A stretch of DNA of 36,654 nucleotides from an uncultured Chlorobiota bacterium (GCA_947311255.1 CAMZKL010000059.1:1-36654), one strand, 5' to 3'. Shown: positions 8,008 through 17,353, counted from the stretch's first letter. Translations and numbers: made by a program. The notes: a model not told the origin generated them from the sequence alone.

Positions 8008-9030
8008 TTATCTTTTTTGTTCAACTTCTTTCAAGAAAACCTCACAAATATCTTTTATTGAGTCTCTTATTGGTTTAAAATCGTATTGAATAGCTTGTTT
8101 AATTTTCTTGTTTGAATATCTCTCAATTTTCTGTGCAGAACGCAAAGTATGTATAGTAATTCTTGGTTCTTTTCCTAAAATAAGAAGTCTAAACTTATCA
8201 AAATTCTTTAAAGTATGCAACAAAAAATTAGAAGCAAAAATATTTGCTCTTTTTTTATTAAGATTATCAGCTATTGTATCAAATACTGTTCTAAAAGGCA
8301 TATTTTCACTATTTAATAAAAATCTTTCTCCCACAATTTCACCTTCAGTTAGTTTTATCATAATGTTTGCAACATCTTCAACATCAACAAATCCACTTCC
8401 TCCTTTTGTATAATATTTAAGCCCGTTCCATACAGTTTTTATCATTCTTGGGCTTCCATGTTCCCAATTTCCTACACCAATAATTATTGAAGGGTTTACA
8501 ATAACAGCATTTAATCCCTCTGCAATTCCTCGCCATACTTCATTTTCTGAACGAAACTTACTTATTCCATAATCTGAAACATTAAGATTCCCTTTTCTTT
8601 CTGTGTTTTCAGAAACATCTACTCCTTTTAAAGATTTTCCAAGTGCAGAAATAGAACTTATATGGCAAAGTTTTTTTACATTATTTCTTAAACATGCATT
8701 CACAACATTTGCTGTACCTTTTACATTGTTGTAAATCATTCTATCTTTTTCAGAAGGAATAAAAGAAACAGTTGCAGCGGTATGATAAACATAATCCACA
8801 TTTTTAATTGCATCATTTAAAGAGTTTATATCAGTAATATCACCTTCAATCCAATTTATTTTAGAAAAAAATTCATCTGCATTACTTTTATGATAATTAA
8901 ATATTTTTTTTGTATTTTTAATATTAGATTTATTTCTGTATAGTGCGAAAACAGCATTTCCTTTTTCAACCAACTTTAAAAGTAAATGTGCCCCTGTCAT
9001 ACCTGTTCCACCTGTTACTAGAATTTTCAT
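8008..9030 (-). CDS. Extended SDR (NAD-dependent epimerase/dehydratase family)
   Basis: A 340-residue extended short-chain dehydrogenase. The nucleotide-binding motif GGTGMTG is at residues 7-13. An acidic adenine-pocket segment (EGDITD) is near 62-67. The active-site serines SSIS are near 125-128, and the catalytic YGISK places Tyr154 and Lys158. It resembles dihydroflavonol-4-reductase/hydroxysteroid dehydrogenase-like members, which reduce or epimerise a carbonyl-bearing substrate with NAD(P)H in the cytoplasm. The substrate is unknown. It diverges from the wecA-like gene at 9201. Confidence 0.88.
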   Translation of the reverse strand: MKILVTGGTGMTGAHLLLKLVEKGNAVFALYRNKSNIKNTKKIFNYHKSNADEFFSKINWIEGDITDINSLNDAIKNVDYVYHTAATVSFIPSEKDRMIYNNVKGTANVVNACLRNNVKKLCHISSISALGKSLKGVDVSENTERKGNLNVSDYGISKFRSENEVWRGIAEGLNAVIVNPSIIIGVGNWEHGSPRMIKTVWNGLKYYTKGGSGFVDVEDVANIMIKLTEGEIVGERFLLNSENMPFRTVFDTIADNLNKKRANIFASNFLLHTLKNFDKFRLLILGKEPRITIHTLRSAQKIERYSNKKIKQAIQYDFKPIRDSIKDICEVFLKEVEQKR

Positions 9031-9200
9031 ATAAAAATTATTTTTAAAAAATTAAAATATCATTTTATCCTTATCTGTAAGCAACCTTTATTCCAAAAAA
9101 ATATCTTTAAAGTACAAAAATGCAAATTAAAAGTAAAAACATTAATGAAATTTCTTTTTTATTAGAAAAATAATGACCTTTGTAAAAAACTTCATACAAA

Positions 9201-10265
9201 ATGTTTGAGTCAATACCACCTATATATATTATTGCAGGAACATTTCTTGCTTCACTAATTATTAGTTTGGTTTCAATACCTTCTATTATTAAAGTTGCAA
9301 AATTAAAACACCTGTTTGATGAACCTGACGAAAGAACGGTTCACACATATAGTGTACCAACTTTAGGAGGACTTGCAATTTTCTCAGGTTTTGTAGTTTC
9401 AAGTTTATTTTTTTGTAATATTCAAATAATTCCAGAACTTAAATATATTATTGCAGGTACAATAATTTTATTTTTTATTGGTATTAAGGACGATATATTG
9501 GTAATAGCTCCTCTAACAAAACTTATCGGACAAATTGTTGTTACTTTTATAATAATTTTTTTTTCAGATATACAACTTACAAACTTACATGGTTTTTTTG
9601 GTATAACTGACATTCCTAGTTTTATTGGGATTCCTTTAACAATTTTTGTTTTTCTTGTGATAATAAACGGGTTTAATTTAATTGACGGAATTGATGGATT
9701 GTCGGCAAGTATTGGAGTGGTTTCTGCAGGCTCGCTAGGAATTTGGTTTTTTTTGATAAAAGAATATCAATATGCTATTATTTCTGTTGCAATTATTGGT
9801 GCATTAGCAGGTTTTCTACGATATAATTTATTCAGCAAAAAAAATAAAATATTTATGGGTGATACTGGCTCGTTAATTTTAGGTTTAATTATTACGGTGT
9901 TAATTGTAAAATTTAACGAAATGAATATTAATAAAAACTTTGATTATGCTAAATATGGATCTCCTGCAATATCGCTTGCTATTTTAGCAATTCCACTTTT
10001 TGACACTCTTAGAGTTATGTTTATACGCTTTTTTCAAAGAAAACCTTTATTTAGACCAGACAAACAACATATTCATCATATTTTTATTCAACTTGGGCTT
10101 TCACATAAACAAGCAGTTCTCATAATTGTAATTATAAATATACTATTTATTTTAGCCGCCATGCTGCTCCATAATACAATGGGTATTAGGCGATTGACAC
10201 TTGTTTTCCTATTGGCAGCTATGATAATTTTTTACGTCCCGGTAATATTAAATAAGAAAAAATAA
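9201..10265 (+). CDS. WecA/MraY-family undecaprenyl-phosphate sugar-1-phosphate transferase
   Basis: A 354-residue polytopic inner-membrane enzyme that moves a sugar-1-phosphate (GlcNAc-1-P in WecA/TagO) from UDP-sugar to undecaprenyl phosphate, the first step of surface-polymer synthesis. Visible motifs: VPTLGGLAIF (52-61), the GIKDD pair (Asp97-98), NGFNLIDGIDGLS (156-168), FMGDTGS (218-224) and the HIHH loop (290-293). MraY itself has different C-terminal motifs, and the HIHH loop favours the WecA/TagO branch. About ten hydrophobic segments are present. The next gene, a RemB/Wzi-like protein, starts 10 bases later, which suggests a polysaccharide or surface-organisation unit. Confidence 0.88.
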   Translation: MFESIPPIYIIAGTFLASLIISLVSIPSIIKVAKLKHLFDEPDERTVHTYSVPTLGGLAIFSGFVVSSLFFCNIQIIPELKYIIAGTIILFFIGIKDDILVIAPLTKLIGQIVVTFIIIFFSDIQLTNLHGFFGITDIPSFIGIPLTIFVFLVIINGFNLIDGIDGLSASIGVVSAGSLGIWFFLIKEYQYAIISVAIIGALAGFLRYNLFSKKNKIFMGDTGSLILGLIITVLIVKFNEMNINKNFDYAKYGSPAISLAILAIPLFDTLRVMFIRFFQRKPLFRPDKQHIHHIFIQLGLSHKQAVLIIVIINILFILAAMLLHNTMGIRRLTLVFLLAAMIIFYVPVILNKKK

Positions 10266-10275
10266 AACTACTTAA

Positions 10276-11862
10276 ATGCAAAAAATAATACTCCCGTTTT
10301 TTCTATTTCTATCTTTAAATATTTTCGGACAAAATATACATTTAAATTCTGAGCTAATTTATCAAAATGAAAAATCAATATCATCAAATAATAAGTTTCA
10401 TTTTACAATAAAACCATACATCCCAAAAGATTTTAAAAACTTTAAAAAGCCATCAATTATTCCTGTTAAATCTAAATTACTAAACAAACTTTTTAATTAT
10501 GATTTAATTAAAATTGAAAAAAACAAATCCTTTCTGAAAATAAACCCAATATTTCATTCTCTTATAAACTACAATCAAACAACATCTTCAATACTCCTTG
10601 ATAACAGAATTGGATTAAGTCTTAATTCTAATGTAAAAAATAAACTCTTTTTAACATCAAACTTTTTTTATTCAAACGTTGATTTATCAGATTCTCAAAC
10701 AAATTTTGCTGATTCATTTGGTATTATTCCTCATTTTGGTAAATTTTTAAATAACAACCGAAACAATTACTCATATGTTTCTTTTTCAGGCGAACTAACA
10801 TATCAAGCAAATGAAAATATTTATTTTCACCTAGGAAACGGAAAACATTTTTTTGGAAATGGTTATCGCTCTCTTTTTCTTTCAGACAATAGCAATTCAT
10901 ATCCATACATAAAAGCAACAATAGATATTTGGAAAATAAAATATATTTGGTTAGTAGCTAAACTCAATGATTTTGAACTTTTTAATGGTAAGCAAAGTTT
11001 TAATTTTTTTAAAAAGGCAACTTTCACTCATTATTTTAGCCTGAATATCTCAAAAAGAATAAATTTCAATTTCTTTGAAACAATTATTACAAACCCTTAT
11101 GATATCCGCGGAAATAAAAAAGGCTATGAAGCTGCATATTTCAATCCTTTAATTTTTTATCGCCCTGTCGAATTTTATTCAGGAACTGCCGACAATTCAT
11201 TAATGGGATTTGGCTTAAATTTAAGGCTTTTTAAATCTTTACACCTATATTCTCAATTTATTTTAGACGATTTAATTATTTCAGAACTTAAAAAATCATC
11301 AGGTTGGTGGGGAAATAAATTTGGTCTTCAAGCAGGTTTAAAAGCATATAATTTCCTTAATATTTATGGCTTGTTTTTTAGAGCTGAGTTAAATATTATT
11401 AGACCATACACATATTCTCATGGAACAACTGTTTCCAAAAATGCTATTTCAAATATTAATTATGGAAATTATCATCAAAATTTAGCACATCCGACAGGAG
11501 CTAATTTTGCAGAAGCAATTTCAATAATTAGATACAACAAAAAAAGATTTTCTATAAGAGCTAAAATGGTTTTTGCAAAAAAAGGTTACGATAATGACTC
11601 AATCAGCTATGGAGGTAATATTTATAACTCATACAATCTAAGACCAAATAATTATAAAACATCTATCTTGCAAGGAGAAAAAACAAATATGTCATATATA
11701 GATTTTAATTTCTCATACATAGTAAATCCAAATTATAATTTAAGAATAGAATTAGGCACTTATAAAAAGTTAATTTCTAATAAAATTTACAAAAAAAATA
11801 ATACAATAATTTATTTCGGTATCACATCTAGAATATTTAATGAAACAACAGATTTCTTCTAA
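10276..11862 (+). CDS. Outer-membrane protein, RemB / capsule-assembly Wzi-like
   Basis: A 528-residue exported protein with a signal peptide (ILPFFLFLSLNIFGQ). The middle contains NGKHFFGNGYRSLFLSDN and then WKIKYIWLVAKL, a pattern I associate with the RemB/Wzi-like family. In that family the H-x-x-GNGYRSL segment is conserved within an outer-membrane barrel. RemB is linked to gliding motility in Flavobacterium, and Wzi-like proteins to capsule attachment. The C-terminal half is rich in alternating aromatic strands (FNFSYIVNPNYNLRIELGTY). Coupling to the WecA-type gene 10 bases upstream fits a role with surface polysaccharide. The family call is by recollection of motif and is tentative; whether this organism glides is not shown. 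Confidence 0.6.
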   Translation: MQKIILPFFLFLSLNIFGQNIHLNSELIYQNEKSISSNNKFHFTIKPYIPKDFKNFKKPSIIPVKSKLLNKLFNYDLIKIEKNKSFLKINPIFHSLINYNQTTSSILLDNRIGLSLNSNVKNKLFLTSNFFYSNVDLSDSQTNFADSFGIIPHFGKFLNNNRNNYSYVSFSGELTYQANENIYFHLGNGKHFFGNGYRSLFLSDNSNSYPYIKATIDIWKIKYIWLVAKLNDFELFNGKQSFNFFKKATFTHYFSLNISKRINFNFFETIITNPYDIRGNKKGYEAAYFNPLIFYRPVEFYSGTADNSLMGFGLNLRLFKSLHLYSQFILDDLIISELKKSSGWWGNKFGLQAGLKAYNFLNIYGLFFRAELNIIRPYTYSHGTTVSKNAISNINYGNYHQNLAHPTGANFAEAISIIRYNKKRFSIRAKMVFAKKGYDNDSISYGGNIYNSYNLRPNNYKTSILQGEKTNMSYIDFNFSYIVNPNYNLRIELGTYKKLISNKIYKKNNTIIYFGITSRIFNETTDFF

Positions 11863-12005
11863 AATCGTCAACAATTGTTTACCTTTCTATTTTTTAAATT
11901 AAAACTTTCATACATTTAACTATTGTGTTTTTCTTTATTCATTGTTGTTCAGACAATTATATGTTATCAACTTTCACAGTATCGGCAAAAAAACAATGTT
12001 AAAAA

Positions 12006-12037
12006 TTGTGTTTTTAAATATATTATACCTATTTTTG
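12006..12037 (+). promoter_or_regulatory. Candidate Bacteroidota promoter for the M23 gene
   Basis: TATTTTTG at 12030-12037 fits the TAnnTTTG -7 element, with a TTG at 12006-12008 about 21 bases upstream. It lies 62 bases before the M23 start codon, in a 237-base AT-rich gap with no gene. AT-rich sequence makes chance matches likely. Confidence 0.35.
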
Positions 12038-12099
12038 GCGATTAATTCTGAAAACACCTAAAACTATATTACTATGACATTAAATTTAATAAAATTGTC

Positions 12100-13077
12100 A
12101 TGAAAAATAATCATTTTAAATTTAATCCTGAAACATTAACATACGAGTTTCAAGAAAAACCTTTTTTTAAAAGTATTATTAAAACTTTTCTCCCTAAAGC
12201 TTTAATGTCTGTAGTTACTGGAATTTTACTATTCTATATTTTCACATCTTTTGTGATAAGCCCAGAAGAATTATACTTATCCGAAAAAACCGATGCACTA
12301 AAGCAAAAATTTAATCTTTACAATAAGGAACTTGCTCAAACCGCACAAACCTTAAAAATATTACAAAATAGAGACGATAATGTGTACAGAATGATATTTC
12401 AAGCTAAACCAATTTCCGAAACAAAACGTAAAGCAGGTTTTGGAGGTAGCGACAGGTATCAATCGTTTAAAAAATATAAAAATTCTGACTTATTGATTAA
12501 CACTTCTAAAAACGCAGATATTATTTCAAATATAATGCTAGTTCAATCATATTCATATAAAGACATTTTTGAACTCGTAAAAAACAAGGAAAAAATGGCT
12601 GCTGCCATACCTGCAATACAACCAATTGCTCTAGATGAGTTAACAAGATTTGGTTCTTCTTTCGGAAGAAGACTTCATCCTATATTGGGTGTATGGAAAA
12701 TGCATACAGGCGTTGATTTAACTGCACCAAGAGGAACAAAAATCCATGCCACGGGAGACGGAATAGTTATTCAAGCAAGTGGTTCTTCCGGCGGTTACGG
12801 AAATATTGTGAAAATTGACCACGGTTTCGGATATATTACTTATTATGCTCACCAAAGCAAAATTTTAGTTAAAAAAGGACAAAAAGTAAAAAGAGGAGAT
12901 GTAATAGGACTTGTTGGAAGTACTGGTCGTTCAGTTTCACCTCACCTTCATTATGAAGTAAGAATAAATGGAAAACCTGTAAATCCTGTTAATTTTTATT
13001 ATGAAGATTTGAGCGAAGAAGAATATAATAAAATGATTGAAGTTTCAACAAAATCTGAAACACATATTTTTGAATGA
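12100..13077 (+). CDS. M23 family (LytM-type) membrane-anchored peptidase
   Basis: A 325-residue peptidoglycan hydrolase-like protein. There is a short cytoplasmic N-terminus, one membrane helix at about 33-53, a coiled-coil-like stretch at about 55-95 and RDDNVYRMIFQAKPIS. The M23 domain spans about 180-300. The zinc and catalytic residues are all visible: His202 and Asp206 in MHTGVDL, and His282/His284 in PHLHYE. FGSSFGRRLHPILG at the domain start is also typical, so it should be an active endopeptidase or a recruiter of one in the periplasm. It precedes mreB after a strong terminator, so the two share theme (wall shape) but probably not a transcript. Confidence 0.93.
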   Translation: MKNNHFKFNPETLTYEFQEKPFFKSIIKTFLPKALMSVVTGILLFYIFTSFVISPEELYLSEKTDALKQKFNLYNKELAQTAQTLKILQNRDDNVYRMIFQAKPISETKRKAGFGGSDRYQSFKKYKNSDLLINTSKNADIISNIMLVQSYSYKDIFELVKNKEKMAAAIPAIQPIALDELTRFGSSFGRRLHPILGVWKMHTGVDLTAPRGTKIHATGDGIVIQASGSSGGYGNIVKIDHGFGYITYYAHQSKILVKKGQKVKRGDVIGLVGSTGRSVSPHLHYEVRINGKPVNPVNFYYEDLSEEEYNKMIEVSTKSETHIFE

Positions 13078-13101
13078 AAATAAAAAAATATAAATAAACG
13101 C

Positions 13102-13147
13102 AAACTCTTCGCTGTATTACAAAGATATATACCGAAGAGTTTTTTTC
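13102..13147 (+). terminator. Rho-independent terminator after the M23 gene
   Basis: Stem AAACTCTTCG (13102-13111) pairs with CGAAGAGTTT (13133-13142). It is followed by a T-run to 13146, with a 21-base loop. It separates the M23 gene from mreB. Confidence 0.85.
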
Positions 13148-13173
13148 AGGAATAAAAAATATTAAAATATATA

Positions 13174-14193
13174 ATGGGATTATTTAGTTTTTTAAATAAA
13201 GAAATAGCAATAGATTTAGGTACTGCAAATACAATTATTATAGAAAATGATAAAATTGTTGTAGACGAACCATCAATTGTAGCATTAGGAGCCAACAACA
13301 AACTAATTGCAATTGGGAACAAAGCAAGACAAATGCACGGGAAAACCCACGAAGGAATAACAACAATTAGACCTCTTCGAGATGGAGTAATTGCAGATTT
13401 TATGGCAGCTGAACTCATGATAAGAGAGCTAATTAAAATGGGAACATCTAAATCAAAATTCTTTTCACCATCTTTAAAATTAGTTATTTGCATACCCTCA
13501 GGAAGTACTGAGGTAGAAATACGTGCAGTAAGAGATTCGGCAGAACACGCCGGAGCAAGGGATGTTTATATGATTTTTGAACCTATGGCTGCTGCACTTG
13601 GAATGGGAATTGACGTTGAGGCACCTGCAGGAAATATGGTTGTTGATATAGGAGGCGGAACTACTGAAATTGCGGTTATTTCACTTGGAGGAATTGTTAG
13701 TAACAAATCATTACGTATTGCAGGAGATGATTTCACACAAGATATTAGAGAATATATGCGACACCAGCATAACATCAAAATCGGAGAAAGAACAGCAGAA
13801 AAAATCAAAATAAAAGTTGGTGCTGCAATGGTTGAGATTGATGAAGTCCCTGAAAAATTTATTGTTAGAGGACCTCATCAAATGACTGCTTTACCAATAG
13901 AAATTCCCGTTTCACATGATGAAATTGCACATTGTCTTGACAAATCAATTGCAAAACTTGAATCTGCAATAATAAGTGTGTTAGAAAAAACTCCTCCAGA
14001 ATTATATTCAGACATTCATGAAAAAGGAATATTCTTAGCAGGTGGCGGAGCACTTCTAAGAGGACTTGACAAAAGATTATCAGAAAAAACTAACATTAAA
14101 TTTCACATTGCAGAAGACCCTCTTCATGTAGTTGCGAGAGGGACGGGAATCGCTCTGAAAAATGTTGATAAATTTGAGTTTCTGAAAAGATAA
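13174..14193 (+). CDS. mreB: Rod shape-determining protein MreB
   Basis: A 339-residue bacterial actin that forms membrane-associated filaments and directs lateral wall synthesis. Actin-fold motifs: phosphate 1 IAIDLGTANT (residues 11-20), RPLRDGVIADF, phosphate 2 MVVDIGGGTTEIAVISLGG (about 151-169) and adenosine motif LAGGGALLRGLD near 289-300. The length is normal. The N-terminal MGLFSFL is amphipathic, as expected for membrane contact. mreC follows after 190 bases. Confidence 0.97.
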   Translation: MGLFSFLNKEIAIDLGTANTIIIENDKIVVDEPSIVALGANNKLIAIGNKARQMHGKTHEGITTIRPLRDGVIADFMAAELMIRELIKMGTSKSKFFSPSLKLVICIPSGSTEVEIRAVRDSAEHAGARDVYMIFEPMAAALGMGIDVEAPAGNMVVDIGGGTTEIAVISLGGIVSNKSLRIAGDDFTQDIREYMRHQHNIKIGERTAEKIKIKVGAAMVEIDEVPEKFIVRGPHQMTALPIEIPVSHDEIAHCLDKSIAKLESAIISVLEKTPPELYSDIHEKGIFLAGGGALLRGLDKRLSEKTNIKFHIAEDPLHVVARGTGIALKNVDKFEFLKR

Positions 14194-14383
14194 AATAACC
14201 TTATAAAAAACCGAATTTTAAATTAATGAATTAAACAAATTTATCACAAAGAAGCATTACTTATACATTCTTATTTCTTTCTTTTAAATACAAGTGTTCT
14301 TATATGCTGAGTTGCACAAGTTTAAGAAATAATTTAATACTTTCAACTTGCTTAATATTAATTAATTACAGAACTTTGGACAG

Positions 14384-15202
14384 GTGAAAAACTTACTTAA
14401 ACTTATATTAAGTTCATACTTTTTTATAATGTTTTTAATATTAGAATCAATTTCAATTTTTCTTGCTGTAAGGAATACCGAAAAAACAAACATATTTACA
14501 TCATCTGCAAATTTTGTTTCTGGTTTATTTAATGAAAAAATTAGTTTTGTTGGTAATTATTTTCAACTTAAACATCAAAACGATATCCTAAAAGCAGAAA
14601 ACGAACTACTTAAAAACAAAAAAAAAGAATTACCTGATAATAGATTTAATTTTTCAAAAGAAATTGAAAACACTGGATATTTTTATCATTCTGCAATTGT
14701 AATTAAAAATTCTGTTCATAAACCAAACAATTTAATAACATTAAATATTGGAAGAAGCGAAGGTATTAAAGAAGATATGGCTGTTATTTCTAATTCTGGT
14801 GCAGTTGGAGTAGTTTCTTCGGTCAGTAATAATTATTGTACAGTAATTTCATTATTAAACTCAAAGATGAAATTAAGTGCAAAAATTAAAAGAACAAATT
14901 ATTTTGGCTCATTAAATTGGGATAAAGAAGATTATAAATACATTATTTTATCTGATATTCCTGATTATTCCTCATTATATAAAGGCGATAAAATTGTAAC
15001 ATCGGGATTTTCCTCCTTATTTCCAGAAGGAATAACTATCGGAACAGTTTATGAATTTGAAAAGAAAAACAGTTTTTACAAAATAAAAGTAAAACTAAAT
15101 CAAGATTTTAAAAATTTAAAATATGTTTATGTAGTGGACTATCTTGGGAAAGAAGAACAAACACAACTTGAAGATAGCACAATTCAACTGTTTCACTTTT
15201 AA
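14384..15202 (+). CDS. mreC: Rod shape-determining protein MreC
   Basis: A 272-residue bitopic protein that links MreB and the elongation machinery to the periplasm. It has one N-terminal membrane helix (about 5-27), a coiled coil (about 60-90, LKAENELLKNKKKE) and the MreC beta domains (ITLNIGRSEGIKEDMAVISN, GAVGVVSSVSNNYCTVISLL, KGDKIVTSGFSSLFPEGITI). The start is GTG at 14384; no ATG fits. The 190-base gap from mreB contains no gene or obvious hairpin. The genes that normally follow (mreD, the elongation PBP2 and rodA) are absent; a KAS III gene follows instead. Confidence 0.92.
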   Translation: MKNLLKLILSSYFFIMFLILESISIFLAVRNTEKTNIFTSSANFVSGLFNEKISFVGNYFQLKHQNDILKAENELLKNKKKELPDNRFNFSKEIENTGYFYHSAIVIKNSVHKPNNLITLNIGRSEGIKEDMAVISNSGAVGVVSSVSNNYCTVISLLNSKMKLSAKIKRTNYFGSLNWDKEDYKYIILSDIPDYSSLYKGDKIVTSGFSSLFPEGITIGTVYEFEKKNSFYKIKVKLNQDFKNLKYVYVVDYLGKEEQTQLEDSTIQLFHF

Positions 15203-15236
15203 AGACTATTTTATTCAACTTTGCATTAACTTACAT

Positions 15237-16181
15237 ATGTATATCAACAAAATATCTCATTATATTCCAAAAGAAAGAGTTCCTAATAGTTGGTTTTTTA
15301 ATAAAAACGGAACCGATGAAGAATGGATTTTTCAAAGAACCGGTATTAAAACCAGAAGCAAAGCAGGAGAAGACGAAAACACAAACACAATGGCTATTAA
15401 AGCATGTGAAAATCTTTCTGCCAATTTAGACTTTTCAATAACAGAAGTTGATTTAATTATTGGAGCAACATATTCTCCTTTTGATACAGTTGGAACACTA
15501 GCTCATGCAATTCAAAACCATTTTAAAATTTCAAATACAAAAGTTGTTTCAATTTCTTCAGCATGTTCTTCTTTTGTTAATGCACTTGAAATTGTAGAAG
15601 GTTATTTTGCAATAAAAAAAGCAAAAAAAGCCATAGTTATTGCTTCCGAACATAATACCGCATACTACAACCCAAAAGATCCAATAGCTGGGCATTTGTG
15701 GGGAGATGCAGCAGTTGCTGTTTTAATTTCAAAAGAAAAACTATCCGAAAATGATATATACATAAAAGACATTCTAACATACGGACTTGCAAATATTGGA
15801 GAAGGAAACAAAGGAGTTGTTTTGCAACCAAACAAAGGCGGAATTAAAATGCCTCACGGACAAGATGTGTACATAAATGCTGTAAAGTATATGTCGGAAC
15901 TAGTTAAAGAATTATTGGACAAAAACAATATGAACATTCATGATATTGATTATTTAATTCCTCACCAAGCAAATATCAGAATAATTAAAAAAGTTGCAAA
16001 AGAATTAAAAATATCTACCGAAAAAGTCTTTGTAAACATCAATGAATTAGGAAATACAGGTTGTGCTAGTTCTCCTCTTGCATTATCTCAAAACATTTCA
16101 AAAATTAAAAAAGGAGAGACTCTGATTTTTTCTGTTTTTGGAGGAGGATATTCTGGAGGAGTAGCAATTCTAATAGCCTAA
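15237..16181 (+). CDS. 3-oxoacyl-ACP synthase III (KAS III) family protein
   Basis: A 314-residue thiolase-fold enzyme of the FabH family, which condenses a starter acyl-CoA with malonyl-ACP. The catalytic triad is intact: Cys110 in SISSACSSF, His243 in IPHQAN and Asn273 in ELGNTGCASS. The glycine-rich end FGGGYSGGVAIL is also typical. I chose ATG 15237 because MYINKISHYIPKERV is the normal FabH start. An upstream ATG at 15144 would add 31 residues that only read through the end of mreC. Because it sits alone beside mre genes, it may be a second, specialised KAS III rather than housekeeping FabH. Confidence 0.88.
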   Translation: MYINKISHYIPKERVPNSWFFNKNGTDEEWIFQRTGIKTRSKAGEDENTNTMAIKACENLSANLDFSITEVDLIIGATYSPFDTVGTLAHAIQNHFKISNTKVVSISSACSSFVNALEIVEGYFAIKKAKKAIVIASEHNTAYYNPKDPIAGHLWGDAAVAVLISKEKLSENDIYIKDILTYGLANIGEGNKGVVLQPNKGGIKMPHGQDVYINAVKYMSELVKELLDKNNMNIHDIDYLIPHQANIRIIKKVAKELKISTEKVFVNINELGNTGCASSPLALSQNISKIKKGETLIFSVFGGGYSGGVAILIA

Positions 16182-16363
16182 CTCATATCCTTTTAAATTA
16201 TAATATTTCGTAAAAATTGATACAATATTACACCCAAAACAGCAATAAATATGTCAAACAACAGCTACATATTGATTTTTTCCTGACTTTTATCATGTTT
16301 AAAAACTTATAAATATACATACTTTGTAATATGTAGATATTTTATAAATTAAAACTCAAAAAA

Positions 16364-17254
16364 ATGAAATCATTATCAAAAATCATTCTTCTAATTTCAA
16401 TATTTTTAATTTCGATAAATGCAAATTCGCAAGAGAAACTTAGCTCTTACTACAAGGTTACTACAAAAGGAAGCGTAAATGACATAAAAGCTAAACTCAA
16501 AACTAAACTCAAAGAAAAAGGATATACTTACCTTGGAGGATACAATCCAGAAGGAAAAGCAAACATGTATGTTCTTACATTTACCAACAAAAACCTATAT
16601 GGAATAGCCCTATATGGAAAAACTCACAAAGCTATTGCTGCAGTAATGAAATTTGGAATTCTAAAAAAAGCTAATGTTGTTACTATAAGCCTTTTAAATC
16701 CGGAATATATATTTTATGCGTATTTAAGAAACACAACAAGTAGTTATGACAAATTAAAAAATATTTCAGACGAAGTTCATGCAATTCTAAAATCAATGGG
16801 AGACAACTATTCTGCTTTTGGAGGAGAACTATCTAAAAAAGACCTTAAAAAATATCATTACATGATGGGCATGCCATATTTCACTGATCCTGTTGAACTT
16901 AACGAAATGGAATCTTTTGAAACAGCTTGTTCAACTATTGAAAAAAACCTTAAAGCAGGAAAAGGTGGCACTTCAAAAGTGTACAGAATGAAATTTGCAA
17001 AATCTAAAATTGCAATATATGGAGTTGCTTTAAAAAGCAAAAAAGAGGGAGAAGCATATTTTCTTCCAACAATAGGAGAAGACCATATTGCTGCAATGCC
17101 CTATGAAATTATTGTAATTGATAAAAAAGTTTTAATGTTACACGGAAAATACCGTTTAGCACTCCACTGGCCTGAATTAACTATGGGACAATTTATGAAA
17201 ATTGTAAGTACACCCGGGTATATTGAAGATACAATGGAAGCCTTAACTAAATAA
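16364..17254 (+). CDS. Exported protein of unknown function, two-repeat architecture
   Basis: A 296-residue protein I cannot assign. The signal peptide is clear (IILLISIFLISINANSQ, cleavage near 22). The mature part seems to hold two related halves: MYVLTFTNKNLYGIALYGK (69-87) resembles VYRMKFAKSKIAIYGVALK (206-224), and each is preceded by a lysine-rich helix. The pattern faintly recalls DUF302-like domains, but I would not name it. It has its own terminator (17274-17308). Its last codons, encoding MEALTK, lie in an 18-base exact repeat of the start of the BlaI gene 386 bases away. Confidence 0.8.
   Translation: MKSLSKIILLISIFLISINANSQEKLSSYYKVTTKGSVNDIKAKLKTKLKEKGYTYLGGYNPEGKANMYVLTFTNKNLYGIALYGKTHKAIAAVMKFGILKKANVVTISLLNPEYIFYAYLRNTTSSYDKLKNISDEVHAILKSMGDNYSAFGGELSKKDLKKYHYMMGMPYFTDPVELNEMESFETACSTIEKNLKAGKGGTSKVYRMKFAKSKIAIYGVALKSKKEGEAYFLPTIGEDHIAAMPYEIIVIDKKVLMLHGKYRLALHWPELTMGQFMKIVSTPGYIEDTMEALTK
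17234..17251 (+). repeat. 18-base direct repeat, copy 1 (end of exported protein gene)
   Basis: ATGGAAGCCTTAACTAAA, identical to 17620-17637. Both copies are read in the same frame as MEALTK. The pair brackets the terminator, the tRNA-Ala gene and the BlaI operator. Confidence 0.95.
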
Positions 17255-17273
17255 GTTTATTTACATAATTATT

Positions 17274-17308
17274 AAAAAAAGCCTTGCAATACTGCAAGGC
17301 TTTTTTTT
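17274..17308. terminator. Bidirectional terminator between the exported protein gene and tRNA-Ala
   Basis: GCCTTGCA (17281-17288), loop ATAC, TGCAAGGC (17293-17300) and eight T on the plus strand. On the minus strand it also ends in a T-run because seven A precede the stem. It serves the exported protein gene (+) and the tRNA (-). Confidence 0.93.
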
Positions 17309-17353
17309 AAAAACAAATTAAAATCTTAATCTGAATATTTTTCAATATATAAG

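Noticed and set aside
15144-15236. Longer N-terminus for the KAS III protein
   Set aside because: The extra 31 residues only read the mreC 3' end in another frame; the FabH family starts at MYINKISHYIP (15237).
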